64,000 bases of DNA. Source: Terriglobia bacterium. Lineage in GTDB: Bacteria; Acidobacteriota; Terriglobia; Bryobacterales; Bryobacteraceae. Location of the stretch: NCBI GenBank assembly GCA_021325235.1, contig JAJPHN010000044.1:234315-298314 (forward strand), written 5' to 3'. Position 1 is the first letter of the stretch, and every line of letters starts with the position of its first letter. Of the stretch, positions 27,031 through 36,072 are shown piece by piece. A program made the translations under genes and the position numbers. Under the pieces are notes generated by a model, which was not told the origin of the DNA, ran no database searches, and saw only the letters and a list, made by a program, of their open reading frames with translations.

Positions 27031-28584
27031 ATGAGCGTTTTAGACCAGGCGCCTCCCGAAATCAATCCGTTACAGGATCCGCTTCGTTTTGCGCGCCGCG
27101 TTCCGCCCTGTGCCATTGTCATTTTTGGCGCCAGCGGCGATCTCTCGCGACGCAAACTGCTTCCCTCGCTGTACCGTCTGTTTTACGAGCGCCGCATCTC
27201 GCAGAATTTCGCTGTTATCGGCAGCTCTCGCACACCGATGAGCGACGAGCAGTTTCGCGAGAAGATGCGCGAGTCCGTTTCGAAGTTCCTCGAGGATGCG
27301 CCGTTCGACGAGGATGTCTGGAAATCGTTTGCCCAGACGCTCTTCTATGTTCCGGGAGATATGAATAAGCCGGAATCGTATGAAGATATCCGCAAAAAAC
27401 TCGACGAGGTCGAAAAATCACATCAGACGGCCGGCAACGTACTCTTCTATCTTTCGACGCAGCCGAGCTACTACGCCGAAGCGGTCCTGGCGCTGGGCGA
27501 GCATCATCTGAACAAGGGCAATGGCTGGCGGCGCATCATCATCGAGAAGCCGTTTGGGCACGACCTGGCGAGCGCGCAGAAGCTCAACGAGGAGATTCAC
27601 AAAGTCTTCGCTGAATCCGAGGTCTATCGCATCGACCACTACCTCGGAAAGGAAACAGTTCAGAACATACTCGCGTTCCGTTTCGGCAACAGCATGTTCG
27701 AGCCGCTCTGGAACCGGCGGTATGTCGATCACGTGCAGATCACGGCGGCCGAATCGATCGGTGTGGAAGGCCGCGGTGCCTATTACCAGGAAGCGGGTGC
27801 GCTGCGCGACATGATCCAAAACCATCTGAGCCAGGTGATGGCGACTGTCGCAATGGAGCCGCCCTCTGTTTTCGATGCGGAAAACGTGCGCGACGAGCGG
27901 GCGAAGCTGCTGCGCGCCGTTCGTGTGATGAAGCCGGAGGATGTGCCGAAATATTCGGTGCCGGGCCAATACGGTCCCGGTTACGTAGCCGGTCAGTTAC
28001 TGCCCGGTTTTCGCGAAGAGCCGAGCGTCAGTCCGGATGCGCAGACGGATACCTACGCGGCGGTCACTTTCTTCATCGACAACTGGCGCTGGGCGGGCGT
28101 GCCGTTCTACATTCGAAGCGGTAAACGCATGCCGAAGCGGGTAACAGATATTGCGATTCAGTTCAAAGCTCCGCCGCTCGGATTATTCCAGCAGGAGACC
28201 AAGACAGGACCGCGGGAAGTGCGGCCGAATATTCTGGTGGTGCGCATCCAGCCGGAAGAAGGCATTTCGCTGCGGTTCCTGTCGAAGAGTCCGGGAAGCG
28301 GCATGCGCGTGCGCCCTGTTTCGATGGACTTCAATTACGGCTCGAGTTTCGGCGAGCGCTCGCCTACAGCTTATGAAACCCTATTGGTGGATGCCATGGT
28401 CGGCGACCCGACGCTTTACACGCGGCAGGATATGGTGAATGCCAGTTGGCAGATCGTCCAGCCGATTCTGGATGTCTGGGCGAATACCAAATTCGACTTT
28501 CCGAACTATGCCGCGGGCACCTGGGGGCCGAAAGCGTCCGACGAAATGCTGGCGCGCCAGGGACATGTCTGGAGGATTCCATGA
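27031..28584 (+). CDS. zwf: Glucose-6-phosphate 1-dehydrogenase
   Basis: About 517 residues. The N-terminal Rossmann part has IVIFGASGDLSRRKLLPSLY, the active site EVYRIDHYLGKETVQNIL carries the catalytic His, and the C-terminal beta domain includes RSGKRMPKRVTDIAIQFK. It oxidises glucose 6-phosphate to 6-phosphogluconolactone with reduction of NADP+. It is the first gene of zwf-opcA-pgl, with a 4-base overlap to opcA. A GTG at 27025 would add two residues. Confidence 0.97.
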   Translation: MSVLDQAPPEINPLQDPLRFARRVPPCAIVIFGASGDLSRRKLLPSLYRLFYERRISQNFAVIGSSRTPMSDEQFREKMRESVSKFLEDAPFDEDVWKSFAQTLFYVPGDMNKPESYEDIRKKLDEVEKSHQTAGNVLFYLSTQPSYYAEAVLALGEHHLNKGNGWRRIIIEKPFGHDLASAQKLNEEIHKVFAESEVYRIDHYLGKETVQNILAFRFGNSMFEPLWNRRYVDHVQITAAESIGVEGRGAYYQEAGALRDMIQNHLSQVMATVAMEPPSVFDAENVRDERAKLLRAVRVMKPEDVPKYSVPGQYGPGYVAGQLLPGFREEPSVSPDAQTDTYAAVTFFIDNWRWAGVPFYIRSGKRMPKRVTDIAIQFKAPPLGLFQQETKTGPREVRPNILVVRIQPEEGISLRFLSKSPGSGMRVRPVSMDFNYGSSFGERSPTAYETLLVDAMVGDPTLYTRQDMVNASWQIVQPILDVWANTKFDFPNYAAGTWGPKASDEMLARQGHVWRIP

Positions 28585-29594
28585 GTACGGCTGTGATCTC
28601 GCCGGCGCGGCCGGAACAGATTCTCAAAGGGTTGAGCAAGCTTTGGACGTCGCTCGGCGAAGAAGAGAAGCAGCAGGGCAAGCCGACTGTGCTGCGTGCC
28701 TGCGCTATGACGCTGATCGTTGCGACAGACGAAGCCGACGAGGGGTTTGAGGCATCGCAGACGATTTCCGAGCTTATGCGCGAACACCCGAGCCGCGGCA
28801 TCGTGGTGGCCGTTTCTGATAAAGCGGAGTCTGAACCCCAGGCCCGAGTGCTGGCGCAGTGCTGGAAACCCTTCGGGAAAGCGCAGCAGATTTGTTGCGA
28901 ACAGATCGAGATTAAGGCGCGCTCGGAGAGCTGGGCCAATCTCGGACCGATTCTGCTGGCGTTGACGGCGGCCGATCTGCCGGTTGTTTTCTGGTCTCGG
29001 CATTCGGCCGCTCTCAGTGAGAAGTCCACCGTTGAGCAGCAGCGCGGGCTCGATACTCTGCTCAACCTCGCAAGCAAGACGGTAGTGGATTCGCGCGGGC
29101 TCGACCCCAAGCTTGCCTTTGAGCGCATTGCGAAGTGGCGCGGCGAAGGACGCGTGATCGCCGATTTGGAATGGACGCGGCTGACACCATGGCGCGAGCC
29201 GCTCGGACACATCTTCGACAATCCCGCGCGCGAGAACAAGTTCTCGCAATTCCATACGATCGAGATCGGCCACCCCGGCGATAAGCCGACTGCACAGGAG
29301 CTGTATATGGCCGCATGGTTGTCGGCTCCTTACAAAGCTCAGGTCGAGTTCAAACGCGTCGAGAGTTTCGGCTCGGGGCTGCATAGCATCGTGCTGCGCG
29401 CCGACAACGAGACCATCACGTTTGAGCGCACCGGTTGTGAATGTCTCCGAATCTGGAGCACCAACGGGCGCGAGCGGCGATTCAACTACGTCGACGCCAA
29501 ACCCGAAACGCTGATGAATGAGGAACTGAGCATTATCGGCCACGACCCGGCATTCGAGCTGGCCTTCGAACGTGCCCGGGAGCTGGCCAGGTGA
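28581..29594 (+). CDS. opcA: Glucose-6-phosphate dehydrogenase assembly protein OpcA
   Basis: 337 residues. The pattern TLIVATDEADEGFEASQTIS near the N-terminus, then PSRGIVVAV, LPVVFWSR and the C-terminal 'TAQELYMAAWLSA' stretch match OpcA. The position directly between zwf and pgl supports it. OpcA helps assemble and redox-activate G6PDH in cyanobacteria and is also common in actinobacteria. The overlaps with zwf (ATGA) and pgl (GTGA) show strict coupling. Confidence 0.88.
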   Translation: MSTAVISPARPEQILKGLSKLWTSLGEEEKQQGKPTVLRACAMTLIVATDEADEGFEASQTISELMREHPSRGIVVAVSDKAESEPQARVLAQCWKPFGKAQQICCEQIEIKARSESWANLGPILLALTAADLPVVFWSRHSAALSEKSTVEQQRGLDTLLNLASKTVVDSRGLDPKLAFERIAKWRGEGRVIADLEWTRLTPWREPLGHIFDNPARENKFSQFHTIEIGHPGDKPTAQELYMAAWLSAPYKAQVEFKRVESFGSGLHSIVLRADNETITFERTGCECLRIWSTNGRERRFNYVDAKPETLMNEELSIIGHDPAFELAFERARELAR

Positions 29595-30301
29595 GCGGCC
29601 CGGATCTGAGGATTTCCGCTACGCCGGAGGAAGCGGCGCGCGAGTGCTCTTCTTATATACTTTCGCTGCTCGCGGGCAAACAACACGCCACCTTCGCAAT
29701 TTCGGGCGGAAGTACGCCGAAGCTGCTCTTTACTGATCTGGCAAAGGCGGAATTCGACTGGTCGAAGGTGCACATTTTCTGGGTGGATGAGCGCTGCGTG
29801 CCGCCGGACAGCAAAGACAGCAACTACCGCCTGGCGGACGAGACGCTGCTAGGGCCGGCGAAAATTCCCGCGTCGAATATTCATAGAATTTATGGCGAAT
29901 TACCGCCTCCTGAAGCTGCGGCGCGTTACGTGGCGGATATCAGAGCCGCGTTTGCCTTGAAAAACGGTGAGCTGCCGGTGTTTGATGTACTGCACCGGGG
30001 CATGGGCGGCGATGCGCACACTGCGAGCCTGTTTCCGGGAACTCCGCTGGTGCACGACCGGACTGGAATTGCGACGAACGTCTGGGTCGAGAAGATGAAG
30101 ATGGACCGCATCACGCTGCTACCCGGGGTGTTGCTGGCTGCGCAGCATACTGTGCTGCAGGTTGCCGGGGCAGAGAAGGCAGAGGCGTTGCATAATGTGT
30201 TGCGCGAACCGGAGGACTTCGAGAAATATCCGTGCCAGATCGCGAGCCGCGACGAGCGCGCCGTGTGGTTCCTAGACCAAGCCGCAGCCGCGAAGCTGTA
30301 G
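29591..30301 (+). CDS. pgl: 6-phosphogluconolactonase
   Basis: 236 residues starting at a GTG that overlaps the opcA stop. It has FAISGGSTPKLLFTDL, the substrate-binding WVDERCVPPDSKDSNYRLA and the motif HRGMGGDAHTASLFPGTP. The usual family reading is GMGxDGHTASLFPG, so one Gly is Ala here. It hydrolyses 6-phosphogluconolactone, the product of Zwf. Confidence 0.94.
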   Translation: MSGPDLRISATPEEAARECSSYILSLLAGKQHATFAISGGSTPKLLFTDLAKAEFDWSKVHIFWVDERCVPPDSKDSNYRLADETLLGPAKIPASNIHRIYGELPPPEAAARYVADIRAAFALKNGELPVFDVLHRGMGGDAHTASLFPGTPLVHDRTGIATNVWVEKMKMDRITLLPGVLLAAQHTVLQVAGAEKAEALHNVLREPEDFEKYPCQIASRDERAVWFLDQAAAAKL

Positions 30302-31239
30302 TACGCTGGGCGCGGCTGGTGCCCGCGATTGCTCTTCTGCTGAGCTGCAGCCGCGATCGCATTCCGCCGCCGCCTCAACCCGCGCGAGTTGTTGCGAAGT
30401 TTAACCGGCTCCTGTTTGCAGGCGACGTGATGCTGTCGCGCGGCGTTCGGCGGCAGATTCTCGCGGCCAGGGATCCGGCACTGCCGTTTCGCAAAATTGC
30501 GCCGCTGCTCGCGAGCGCCGATCTGGCGTTTGTCAATCTCGAGTCGCCTTTCTCCGACCACGGGCCGTACCATCCCGACGGGCTGATTTTTCATGCCGCG
30601 CCCGAAATGATTGCCGGCCTGGAACTCGCGCATATCGCGGTTGCTTCCACCGCCAATAATCACGCGCGCGATTGCGGTCCGCACGGAGTTGAATTCACTG
30701 TGAAATGGCTGTGCGAGCACCAGATCCAACCGGTTGGATCGAGCGAATCGGAGGAACGAACCCATCGCGGCATTGTGCTCGCGCGTCACGGCATTCGCTT
30801 CGGGTTTCTGGGGTATACCTACGATCAGCAGAACGGCAACTGGCGCGACATCGACAAGCGTATAGCGATTACTGATATCGCGCAGATGACGCGCGATGTG
30901 CAGGACCTACGCGAGCGCTCGGACGTGGTGATTGTTTCGATGCACAGCGGCACCGAATACATGCCGAAACCGAACCAAGCGCAGATCCATTTCGCACACG
31001 CAGCGATCGACGCCGGCGCAAAGCTCGTGATCGGACATCATCCGCATGTGATTCAGCCGCGCGAAAACTATCGCGGAGGCGTCATCTTCTATTCGCTAGG
31101 AAATTTTATCTTCGATCAGTTCCAGCGCGAAGCGACACAGCACGGTGAAATTGCCGAAGTGGATTTCCTGGAATCGCAGATCTTTGTGGCGAATACGTGG
31201 CCGGTGCGAATCACCGCGACCGGCCCGCAAATCGAATGA
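30232..31239 (+). CDS. CapA-type metallophosphoesterase-fold lipoprotein
   Basis: 335 residues. The start is uncertain: the GTG at 30232 overlaps pgl by 70 bases and gives a basic N-terminus before a hydrophobic stretch LVPAIALLLSC, with a possible lipobox Cys at residue 39. The body is the CapA/PgsA (PGA_cap) domain: LLFAGDVMLSRGV, VNLESPF, ASTANNHARDCG, VSMHSGTEY, VIGHHPHVIQP, FYSLGNFIFDQ. Such proteins occur in poly-gamma-glutamate systems and as stand-alone envelope enzymes; no other capsule genes are here. Overlap with pgl suggests cotranscription. Confidence 0.85.
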   Translation: MPDREPRRARRVVPRPSRSREAVVRWARLVPAIALLLSCSRDRIPPPPQPARVVAKFNRLLFAGDVMLSRGVRRQILAARDPALPFRKIAPLLASADLAFVNLESPFSDHGPYHPDGLIFHAAPEMIAGLELAHIAVASTANNHARDCGPHGVEFTVKWLCEHQIQPVGSSESEERTHRGIVLARHGIRFGFLGYTYDQQNGNWRDIDKRIAITDIAQMTRDVQDLRERSDVVIVSMHSGTEYMPKPNQAQIHFAHAAIDAGAKLVIGHHPHVIQPRENYRGGVIFYSLGNFIFDQFQREATQHGEIAEVDFLESQIFVANTWPVRITATGPQIE

Positions 31240-31242
31240 GGT

Positions 31243-32226
31243 TCAGCCGCCGGTAGGCTGCTCGACGTGGCCGCCGAATTTGTAGCGCATGGCCGAGAGC
31301 ACCTTTTCGGCAAACGTGTGCTCCTCGCGCGAACGGAAGCGGGTAAAAAGCGCGGATGCCAACACTTCGGCCGGGACCGCCTCTTCGATGGCGGCGTTGA
31401 TGGTCCAGCGTCCTTCGCCCGAATCCTGCACAAAGCCGCTGAAGTTGGACAGGTCCGGATTTTCCGTGAGCGCCATGGCGGTGAGATCGAGCAGCCAGGA
31501 GCCGATTACGCTGCCCCGCCGCCAGAGCTCGGCGATGTCGCGAATATTCAGCGAGAAGCGCTCGTTTTCGGGTAATTCTTCGGAATCCTTGTTGCGCAGA
31601 ATGTCAAAGCCTTCCGCATAGGCCTGCATCACGCCGTACTCGATGCCGTTGTGAATCATCTTCACGAAGTGTCCCGAGCCGGGAGGGCCGGTGTGCAGAT
31701 AACCCTGTTCTGCGGTCCCACCTACTTTGTCAAAGCCTGGCGTGCGATCGATGGTTCCGATACCGGGCGCAAGCGTCTTGAAAATTGGCTCGAGCTGCTG
31801 GAACGCTTCCTTCTCGGCACCGACCATCAGGCAGTATCCGCGCCTGACACCCCAAACGCCGCCGCTGGTTCCGGCGTCCAGGTAATGAATTCCTTTCTTC
31901 TTGAACTCAGCGGCACGGCGGATGTCGTCTTTGTAAAAACTGTTGCCGCCGTCGATGATGTGATCGCCCGATTCCATGGCCGCCGCGAGCGCCTGGACGG
32001 TATCTTCGGTTGGCTTGCCGGCCGGGACCATAACCCACACGGCGCGCGGTTTCGGCAACTTCTTGACCAGATCCTCGAGCGAACTCGCCCCAGCGGCGCC
32101 TTCGCTCACCAGCTTCTTAACGTTTTCGGCATTCAGATCGAAGACGGTACATTTGTGACCGCCCTGTTCCAATCGCCGCACCATGTTGGCGCCCATGCGG
32201 CCGAGTCCCACTAAACCGAGTTCCAT
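31243..32226 (-). CDS. gnd: 6-phosphogluconate dehydrogenase, decarboxylating (short type)
   Basis: 327 residues from the ATG at 32226: an N-terminal Rossmann fold ([19 protein letters not shown]), [21 protein letters not shown] and the catalytic segment [24 protein letters not shown] with Lys, His and Asn. The length is that of the short, often NAD+-dependent GntZ/YqeC type rather than the 470-residue enteric type. It makes ribulose 5-phosphate from 6-phosphogluconate, completing the oxidative branch coded by the convergent zwf-opcA-pgl operon. It ends 3 bases from the CapA-like gene. Confidence 0.95.
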   Translation of the reverse strand: MELGLVGLGRMGANMVRRLEQGGHKCTVFDLNAENVKKLVSEGAAGASSLEDLVKKLPKPRAVWVMVPAGKPTEDTVQALAAAMESGDHIIDGGNSFYKDDIRRAAEFKKKGIHYLDAGTSGGVWGVRRGYCLMVGAEKEAFQQLEPIFKTLAPGIGTIDRTPGFDKVGGTAEQGYLHTGPPGSGHFVKMIHNGIEYGVMQAYAEGFDILRNKDSEELPENERFSLNIRDIAELWRRGSVIGSWLLDLTAMALTENPDLSNFSGFVQDSGEGRWTINAAIEEAVPAEVLASALFTRFRSREEHTFAEKVLSAMRYKFGGHVEQPTGG

Positions 32227-32325
32227 CGTGTCTCCTCGCGAAATTCTGAAAGCAAATTTCAGCTTAACGTCTGTGAGATTCACGATCGCGCGTGAGGTTT
32301 CAAAGCGCGCAGTTCGAACGCGGCC

Positions 32326-33357
32326 TCAGTAACGATAGGCCGCGACGACGGAATCGCCCGGAACCGGCATGGCGTTTGCTGTGAAAACGACCGTACTGCC
32401 GTTGAGTGAGTAATCCGTGTTTTGCGTCATTAAAATGCCGTTCTTGAAAAGTTTCAGGCTCAACGCGGGGTTGGGTGTATTGGCCAGAGTGAACGTTACG
32501 TTCGTGCCATCGATGGTGCCGCCGGGAGTTTCCGCATCGACAAACCGGGCGGTCGGCCCGATTCCGGAGATGCGATAGAAGGCCGAGAGGATGTCGGTGG
32601 ATTTGGGTACGCTGTTCGGAAGAAACGTGACGCCAGTGCCGCTGATTGTGTAATCAACCCCGGGCGATTGCAGCAATCCATTGCGGAAGAGAGCGAATCC
32701 GTTCAGCGGCGTCTTGGAAACCGTGAACGCGGAGTTGGTTCCGTTCATCGTGCCGGCGGGAGTCTCGGCATCAACAAACGCGGCATTGGTGGTGGGAGTG
32801 GTAGAGGACATGAAATTCGTCAACTGCGCCGAGAGTGTCGCGATGGCGGAATTGAGCGCTGCCAAGGTGCTGCTCAGTCCGGTGACCTGGCTCATGGATA
32901 TCGGCAAAGTAATGCCCCCGCCTCCGGTAGTCGTGCCTCCTCCGCCGGTTGTGGTGCCGCCGCCCGTACTGCCTCCGCTGGTCGAACTGGTGCGTACGGC
33001 ACTGATGGTGAGCGGAGTGCTGCTCGGTGGCACCTGCCAGGTTTCGGTCCAGGCGATCACTCCGCTGCTGTTGTAGTACACAACCTGGTAGAAGCTGCCG
33101 GCCGAAGCGGTCGTAGTGGGCACAAGCAGAACCGAGAGTGCACCGTTGTAGACGCGTGCGGATGTGCTGAGCGGAGCGCCCGAATTGTTTGAACCGGTGA
33201 ATCCGTTCCACGTGATCACCACCGTGCCATTGAATGGCGTTCCATCCGGATTGGTAACCGTGTCTTGAATCTGGGTGAGAGATTGGGCAAGCACCGCTTG
33301 CACTGCAAGGATCGAGCAGATCAGGGAAATCCAGAGCAACTGGCGAGTTTTAACCAT
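32326..33357 (-). CDS. Secreted protein with two tandem beta repeats
   Basis: 343 residues with a Sec signal peptide (MVKTRQLLWISLICSILAVQ, cleavage near AQ25), an N-terminal beta domain (26-120), a Gly/Thr-rich linker (GGGTTTGGGGTTTGGGG, about 131-148), a short coiled segment (156-183) and two repeats of about 70 residues, 194-262 and 272-343. Both open FVDAETP.GT..GTN..FT and end in a Tyr-Arg strand. The repeats resemble domains of phage tail fibre or adhesin-like proteins. I cannot name a function. A binding or surface role is inference. Confidence 0.75.
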   Translation of the reverse strand: MVKTRQLLWISLICSILAVQAVLAQSLTQIQDTVTNPDGTPFNGTVVITWNGFTGSNNSGAPLSTSARVYNGALSVLLVPTTTASAGSFYQVVYYNSSGVIAWTETWQVPPSSTPLTISAVRTSSTSGGSTGGGTTTGGGGTTTGGGGITLPISMSQVTGLSSTLAALNSAIATLSAQLTNFMSSTTPTTNAAFVDAETPAGTMNGTNSAFTVSKTPLNGFALFRNGLLQSPGVDYTISGTGVTFLPNSVPKSTDILSAFYRISGIGPTARFVDAETPGGTIDGTNVTFTLANTPNPALSLKLFKNGILMTQNTDYSLNGSTVVFTANAMPVPGDSVVAAYRY

Positions 33358-33533
33358 GGCGTCTCAACTTTGATTGGTAAGCCCACGAATGGGACTGGCG
33401 ATTCCAATCAAACACCGGACGGAGACGCGACGGCGTGGGTCAGCCACGCGCGCAAGCGCTCAGATGGCAGCAAGTGATTGTGCGTTGGCGAGTTACGCGA
33501 AATGCAAAAATCTGCGCGCGATTGTGACTGAAA

Positions 33534-34820
33534 CTAGATCAGCGCGCCGCCGGTCCGGTCGATGCGCTCAGCCTGAAGATACGGGCGGAGCGCATCGGGG
33601 ATGAGGATGCTGCCGTCCGCCTGCTGATAATTTTCGACAATCGCGACCCAGGTGCGGCCAACCGCGAGGCCGCTGCCATTGAGCGTGTGCACGTAATCGG
33701 GCTTGCCCTTCGAACTTTTGTAACGAATCCCGGCGCGGCGAGCCTGGAACGCTTCGAAATTCGAGCAGGACGAGATTTCCTTGTAAGCGTTCTGACCCGG
33801 GAGCCAGACTTCGATATCGTACGTCTTTGAGGAGCTGAAACCGGTATCGCCGGTGGAAAGCACGATGCGCCGATAGGGCAGGCCAAGTTTTTCGAGAACG
33901 GTTTCGGCGTCGCGTGTGAGCTTCTCATGCTCCTGATTGCTCTGCTCCGGGCGCGTGAACTTGACCAGTTCGACTTTCTGAAACTGATGCTGGCGAATAA
34001 TGCCGCGCACATCGCGTCCGTACGAGCCCGCTTCACTGCGGAAGCACGGCGTGTAAGCACAAAGTGACAGGGGAAGCGAATCGCCGGGCAAGGTTTCATC
34101 GCGGAAGAGATTCGTGACCGGAACTTCGGCCGTGGGTGCGAGCCAGAGATCATGATTCTCGCAGCGGAAGAGATCTTCGGCGAATTTCGGCAGCTGCCCC
34201 GTGCCATACAGGCTGGCGGAGTTCACCAGAAACGGCGGCAATACTTCCTGATAACCATGCTCGCGAGTGTGAACATCGAGCATGAAGTTGATCAGCGCGC
34301 GTTCCAGGCGTGCGCCGAGTCCCCAGTAGACCGCGAAACGCGCACCGGAGATCTTGGCAGCCCGCTCGAGGTCGAGAATGCCGAGATTCGGGCCCAATTC
34401 CCAATGCGGTTTGGGAGCGAAAGCGAACTCGAGAGGAGCGCCATGGCGTCGGACTTCAACATTCGCGCGTTCATCGCGGCCAACCGGCACGTCCTCTTGC
34501 GGCAGATTTGGAATGCGCGCCAGAAAATCGCGAAATTCACCTTCAAGCTGATCGGCCTGTGCGTCGAGAGCCGAAATCTTATCGCCGATAGCGCGCACTT
34601 TCTGCTGCTCGGCGCTGGTATCCTGGCCGGCTTTCTTCAGCTGGCCGATCTGCATCGTGGCCTGATTACGCTCGGCTTTCAGCTGCTCGCTCTCGGTCAG
34701 GATCTTGCGGCGTTTCTGATCGAGTTCCTGAAACCCGGCGAGGTCGAGCTCAAACCCGCGAGTCGTAAGGCGCTGGCGGATGTGGTCCAGGTTCTGGCGG
34801 AAGAAATTGAGATCGTACAT
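33534..34820 (-). CDS. serS: Seryl-tRNA synthetase
   Basis: 428 residues from the ATG at 34820 (MYDLNFFRQNLDHIRQRLTTRG). The N-terminal coiled-coil arm (about 25-100) binds the tRNA long arm. Class II motifs follow: motif 1 with P in the HTREHGYQEVLPPFLVNSA region, motif 2 FRSEAGSYGRDVRGIIRQHQFQKVE, motif 3 NGSGLAVGRTWVAIVENYQ. The upstream extension to 34859 has no family support. It lies 11 bases after the citrate synthase stop, so the two may be cotranscribed. Confidence 0.97.
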   Translation of the reverse strand: MYDLNFFRQNLDHIRQRLTTRGFELDLAGFQELDQKRRKILTESEQLKAERNQATMQIGQLKKAGQDTSAEQQKVRAIGDKISALDAQADQLEGEFRDFLARIPNLPQEDVPVGRDERANVEVRRHGAPLEFAFAPKPHWELGPNLGILDLERAAKISGARFAVYWGLGARLERALINFMLDVHTREHGYQEVLPPFLVNSASLYGTGQLPKFAEDLFRCENHDLWLAPTAEVPVTNLFRDETLPGDSLPLSLCAYTPCFRSEAGSYGRDVRGIIRQHQFQKVELVKFTRPEQSNQEHEKLTRDAETVLEKLGLPYRRIVLSTGDTGFSSSKTYDIEVWLPGQNAYKEISSCSNFEAFQARRAGIRYKSSKGKPDYVHTLNGSGLAVGRTWVAIVENYQQADGSILIPDALRPYLQAERIDRTGGALI

Positions 34821-34831
34821 TCCGTCTGGGA

Positions 34832-35959
34832 TCAGCCGCGCTGCTCGAGCGGGACCCATTTCTGGCCGTCGGGGACGCCGGTGTATTCAGCGCGCGGGCG
34901 AATCAGCCGATTATTGCGGTACTGTTCCAGGATGTGTGCGGTCCAACCGGACATGCGGCTTATCGCGAAGATGGGAGTGAAGAGATCAATCGGAATACCG
35001 AGCGCATAGTACGTGGAAGCTGAGTAGAAATCTACATTGGCATTCAGATTTTTCACTTCGCGAACCGTTTGCTCAACCCGAGTGGATTTCTCGAAGAGAT
35101 CCAGGTGCCCCGTACGCTTGCCCAGCTCTTCGCTCATCTTCTTTAAGTGAACAGCACGCGGATCCAGCACGTGATAGACGCGGTGGCCGAAGCCCGGCAC
35201 TTTCACTTTATTCGCCAGATCGCTGCGGACTTTCAGGGCGGCGTCGTCGGCCGAGTTGGTGGAAAGGAGCAGCTTGATAACCGCTTCGTTGGCGCCTCCA
35301 TGTAGCGGGCCTTTCAGCGCTCCAATGGCCGAGGTAACGGCGGAGTAGATGTCGGAAAGCGTGGCGGCGGTGACGCGTCCGGCAAAGGTAGAGGCATTGA
35401 GTTCGTGATCGGCATGCAGAATGAGAGCGATGTCGAACGCGCGCTCCATGATCTCGTCCGGCTTTTTCCCGGTTAGGGTGTACAGAAAATTGGCGGCATA
35501 GCCAAGCTGCGGATCGCCCGGAACAACCTCTCTCCCATTGCGGATACGATCGAAGCTTGTAACAATCGTTGCGACCCGGCTCATCAGCTTCACAGCTTTT
35601 TTCGTGTTTGCTTCGAGCGATTGATCAGCGGCAAGCGGATCGTAAAGGCTGAGCATCGACACTGCCGTGCGGAGAACGTCCATCGGCGAGGCGCCTTTGG
35701 GCGCGCTTTTCAGGAATTCCGTGATCTGCGACGGCAGGGCGCGTTCGGCAACAAGGGCAGAACGCAACCCGGCCAACTCGGATTCATTCGGTAACTTACC
35801 GTTCCAGAGCAGGAAAATGACTTCTTCGAAGGTGGCGTTATCGGCGAGGGTATGGATGTTGAATCCGTAGTAACTCAATACGCCCTGGTCTCCGTCAATG
35901 AAGCAGATTTTAGAAGTGGTCGCGACTACGCCTTCGAGACCAGCACCAGCGGTTGGCAT
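34832..35959 (-). CDS. gltA: Citrate synthase (type II)
   Basis: 375 residues from the ATG at 35959 (MPTAGAGLEGVVATTSKICFIDGDQGVLSYYGFNI). Active-site motifs: HADHELNASTFAGR, GPLHGGANEAV (His) and PGFGHRVY (His), with NVDFYSASTYYALGIP (Asp). The length is that of the short, dimeric CitZ type. It condenses acetyl-CoA with oxaloacetate. A 2-methylcitrate synthase cannot be excluded because the two are close relatives, but no prpB/prpD genes are nearby. It is divergent from the E1 gene, with 113 bases between starts. Confidence 0.92.
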   Translation of the reverse strand: MPTAGAGLEGVVATTSKICFIDGDQGVLSYYGFNIHTLADNATFEEVIFLLWNGKLPNESELAGLRSALVAERALPSQITEFLKSAPKGASPMDVLRTAVSMLSLYDPLAADQSLEANTKKAVKLMSRVATIVTSFDRIRNGREVVPGDPQLGYAANFLYTLTGKKPDEIMERAFDIALILHADHELNASTFAGRVTAATLSDIYSAVTSAIGALKGPLHGGANEAVIKLLLSTNSADDAALKVRSDLANKVKVPGFGHRVYHVLDPRAVHLKKMSEELGKRTGHLDLFEKSTRVEQTVREVKNLNANVDFYSASTYYALGIPIDLFTPIFAISRMSGWTAHILEQYRNNRLIRPRAEYTGVPDGQKWVPLEQRG

Positions 35960-36072
35960 GAAAACTTTTTGGATCTCCCGCTTTGATTCTATATAACCGG
36001 GACTGCTCGTCCGCGTGGTCCGCGGCGGACGACCGGGGCGTGCGGAAGCGATTGGACAGGTGATAATACGAA

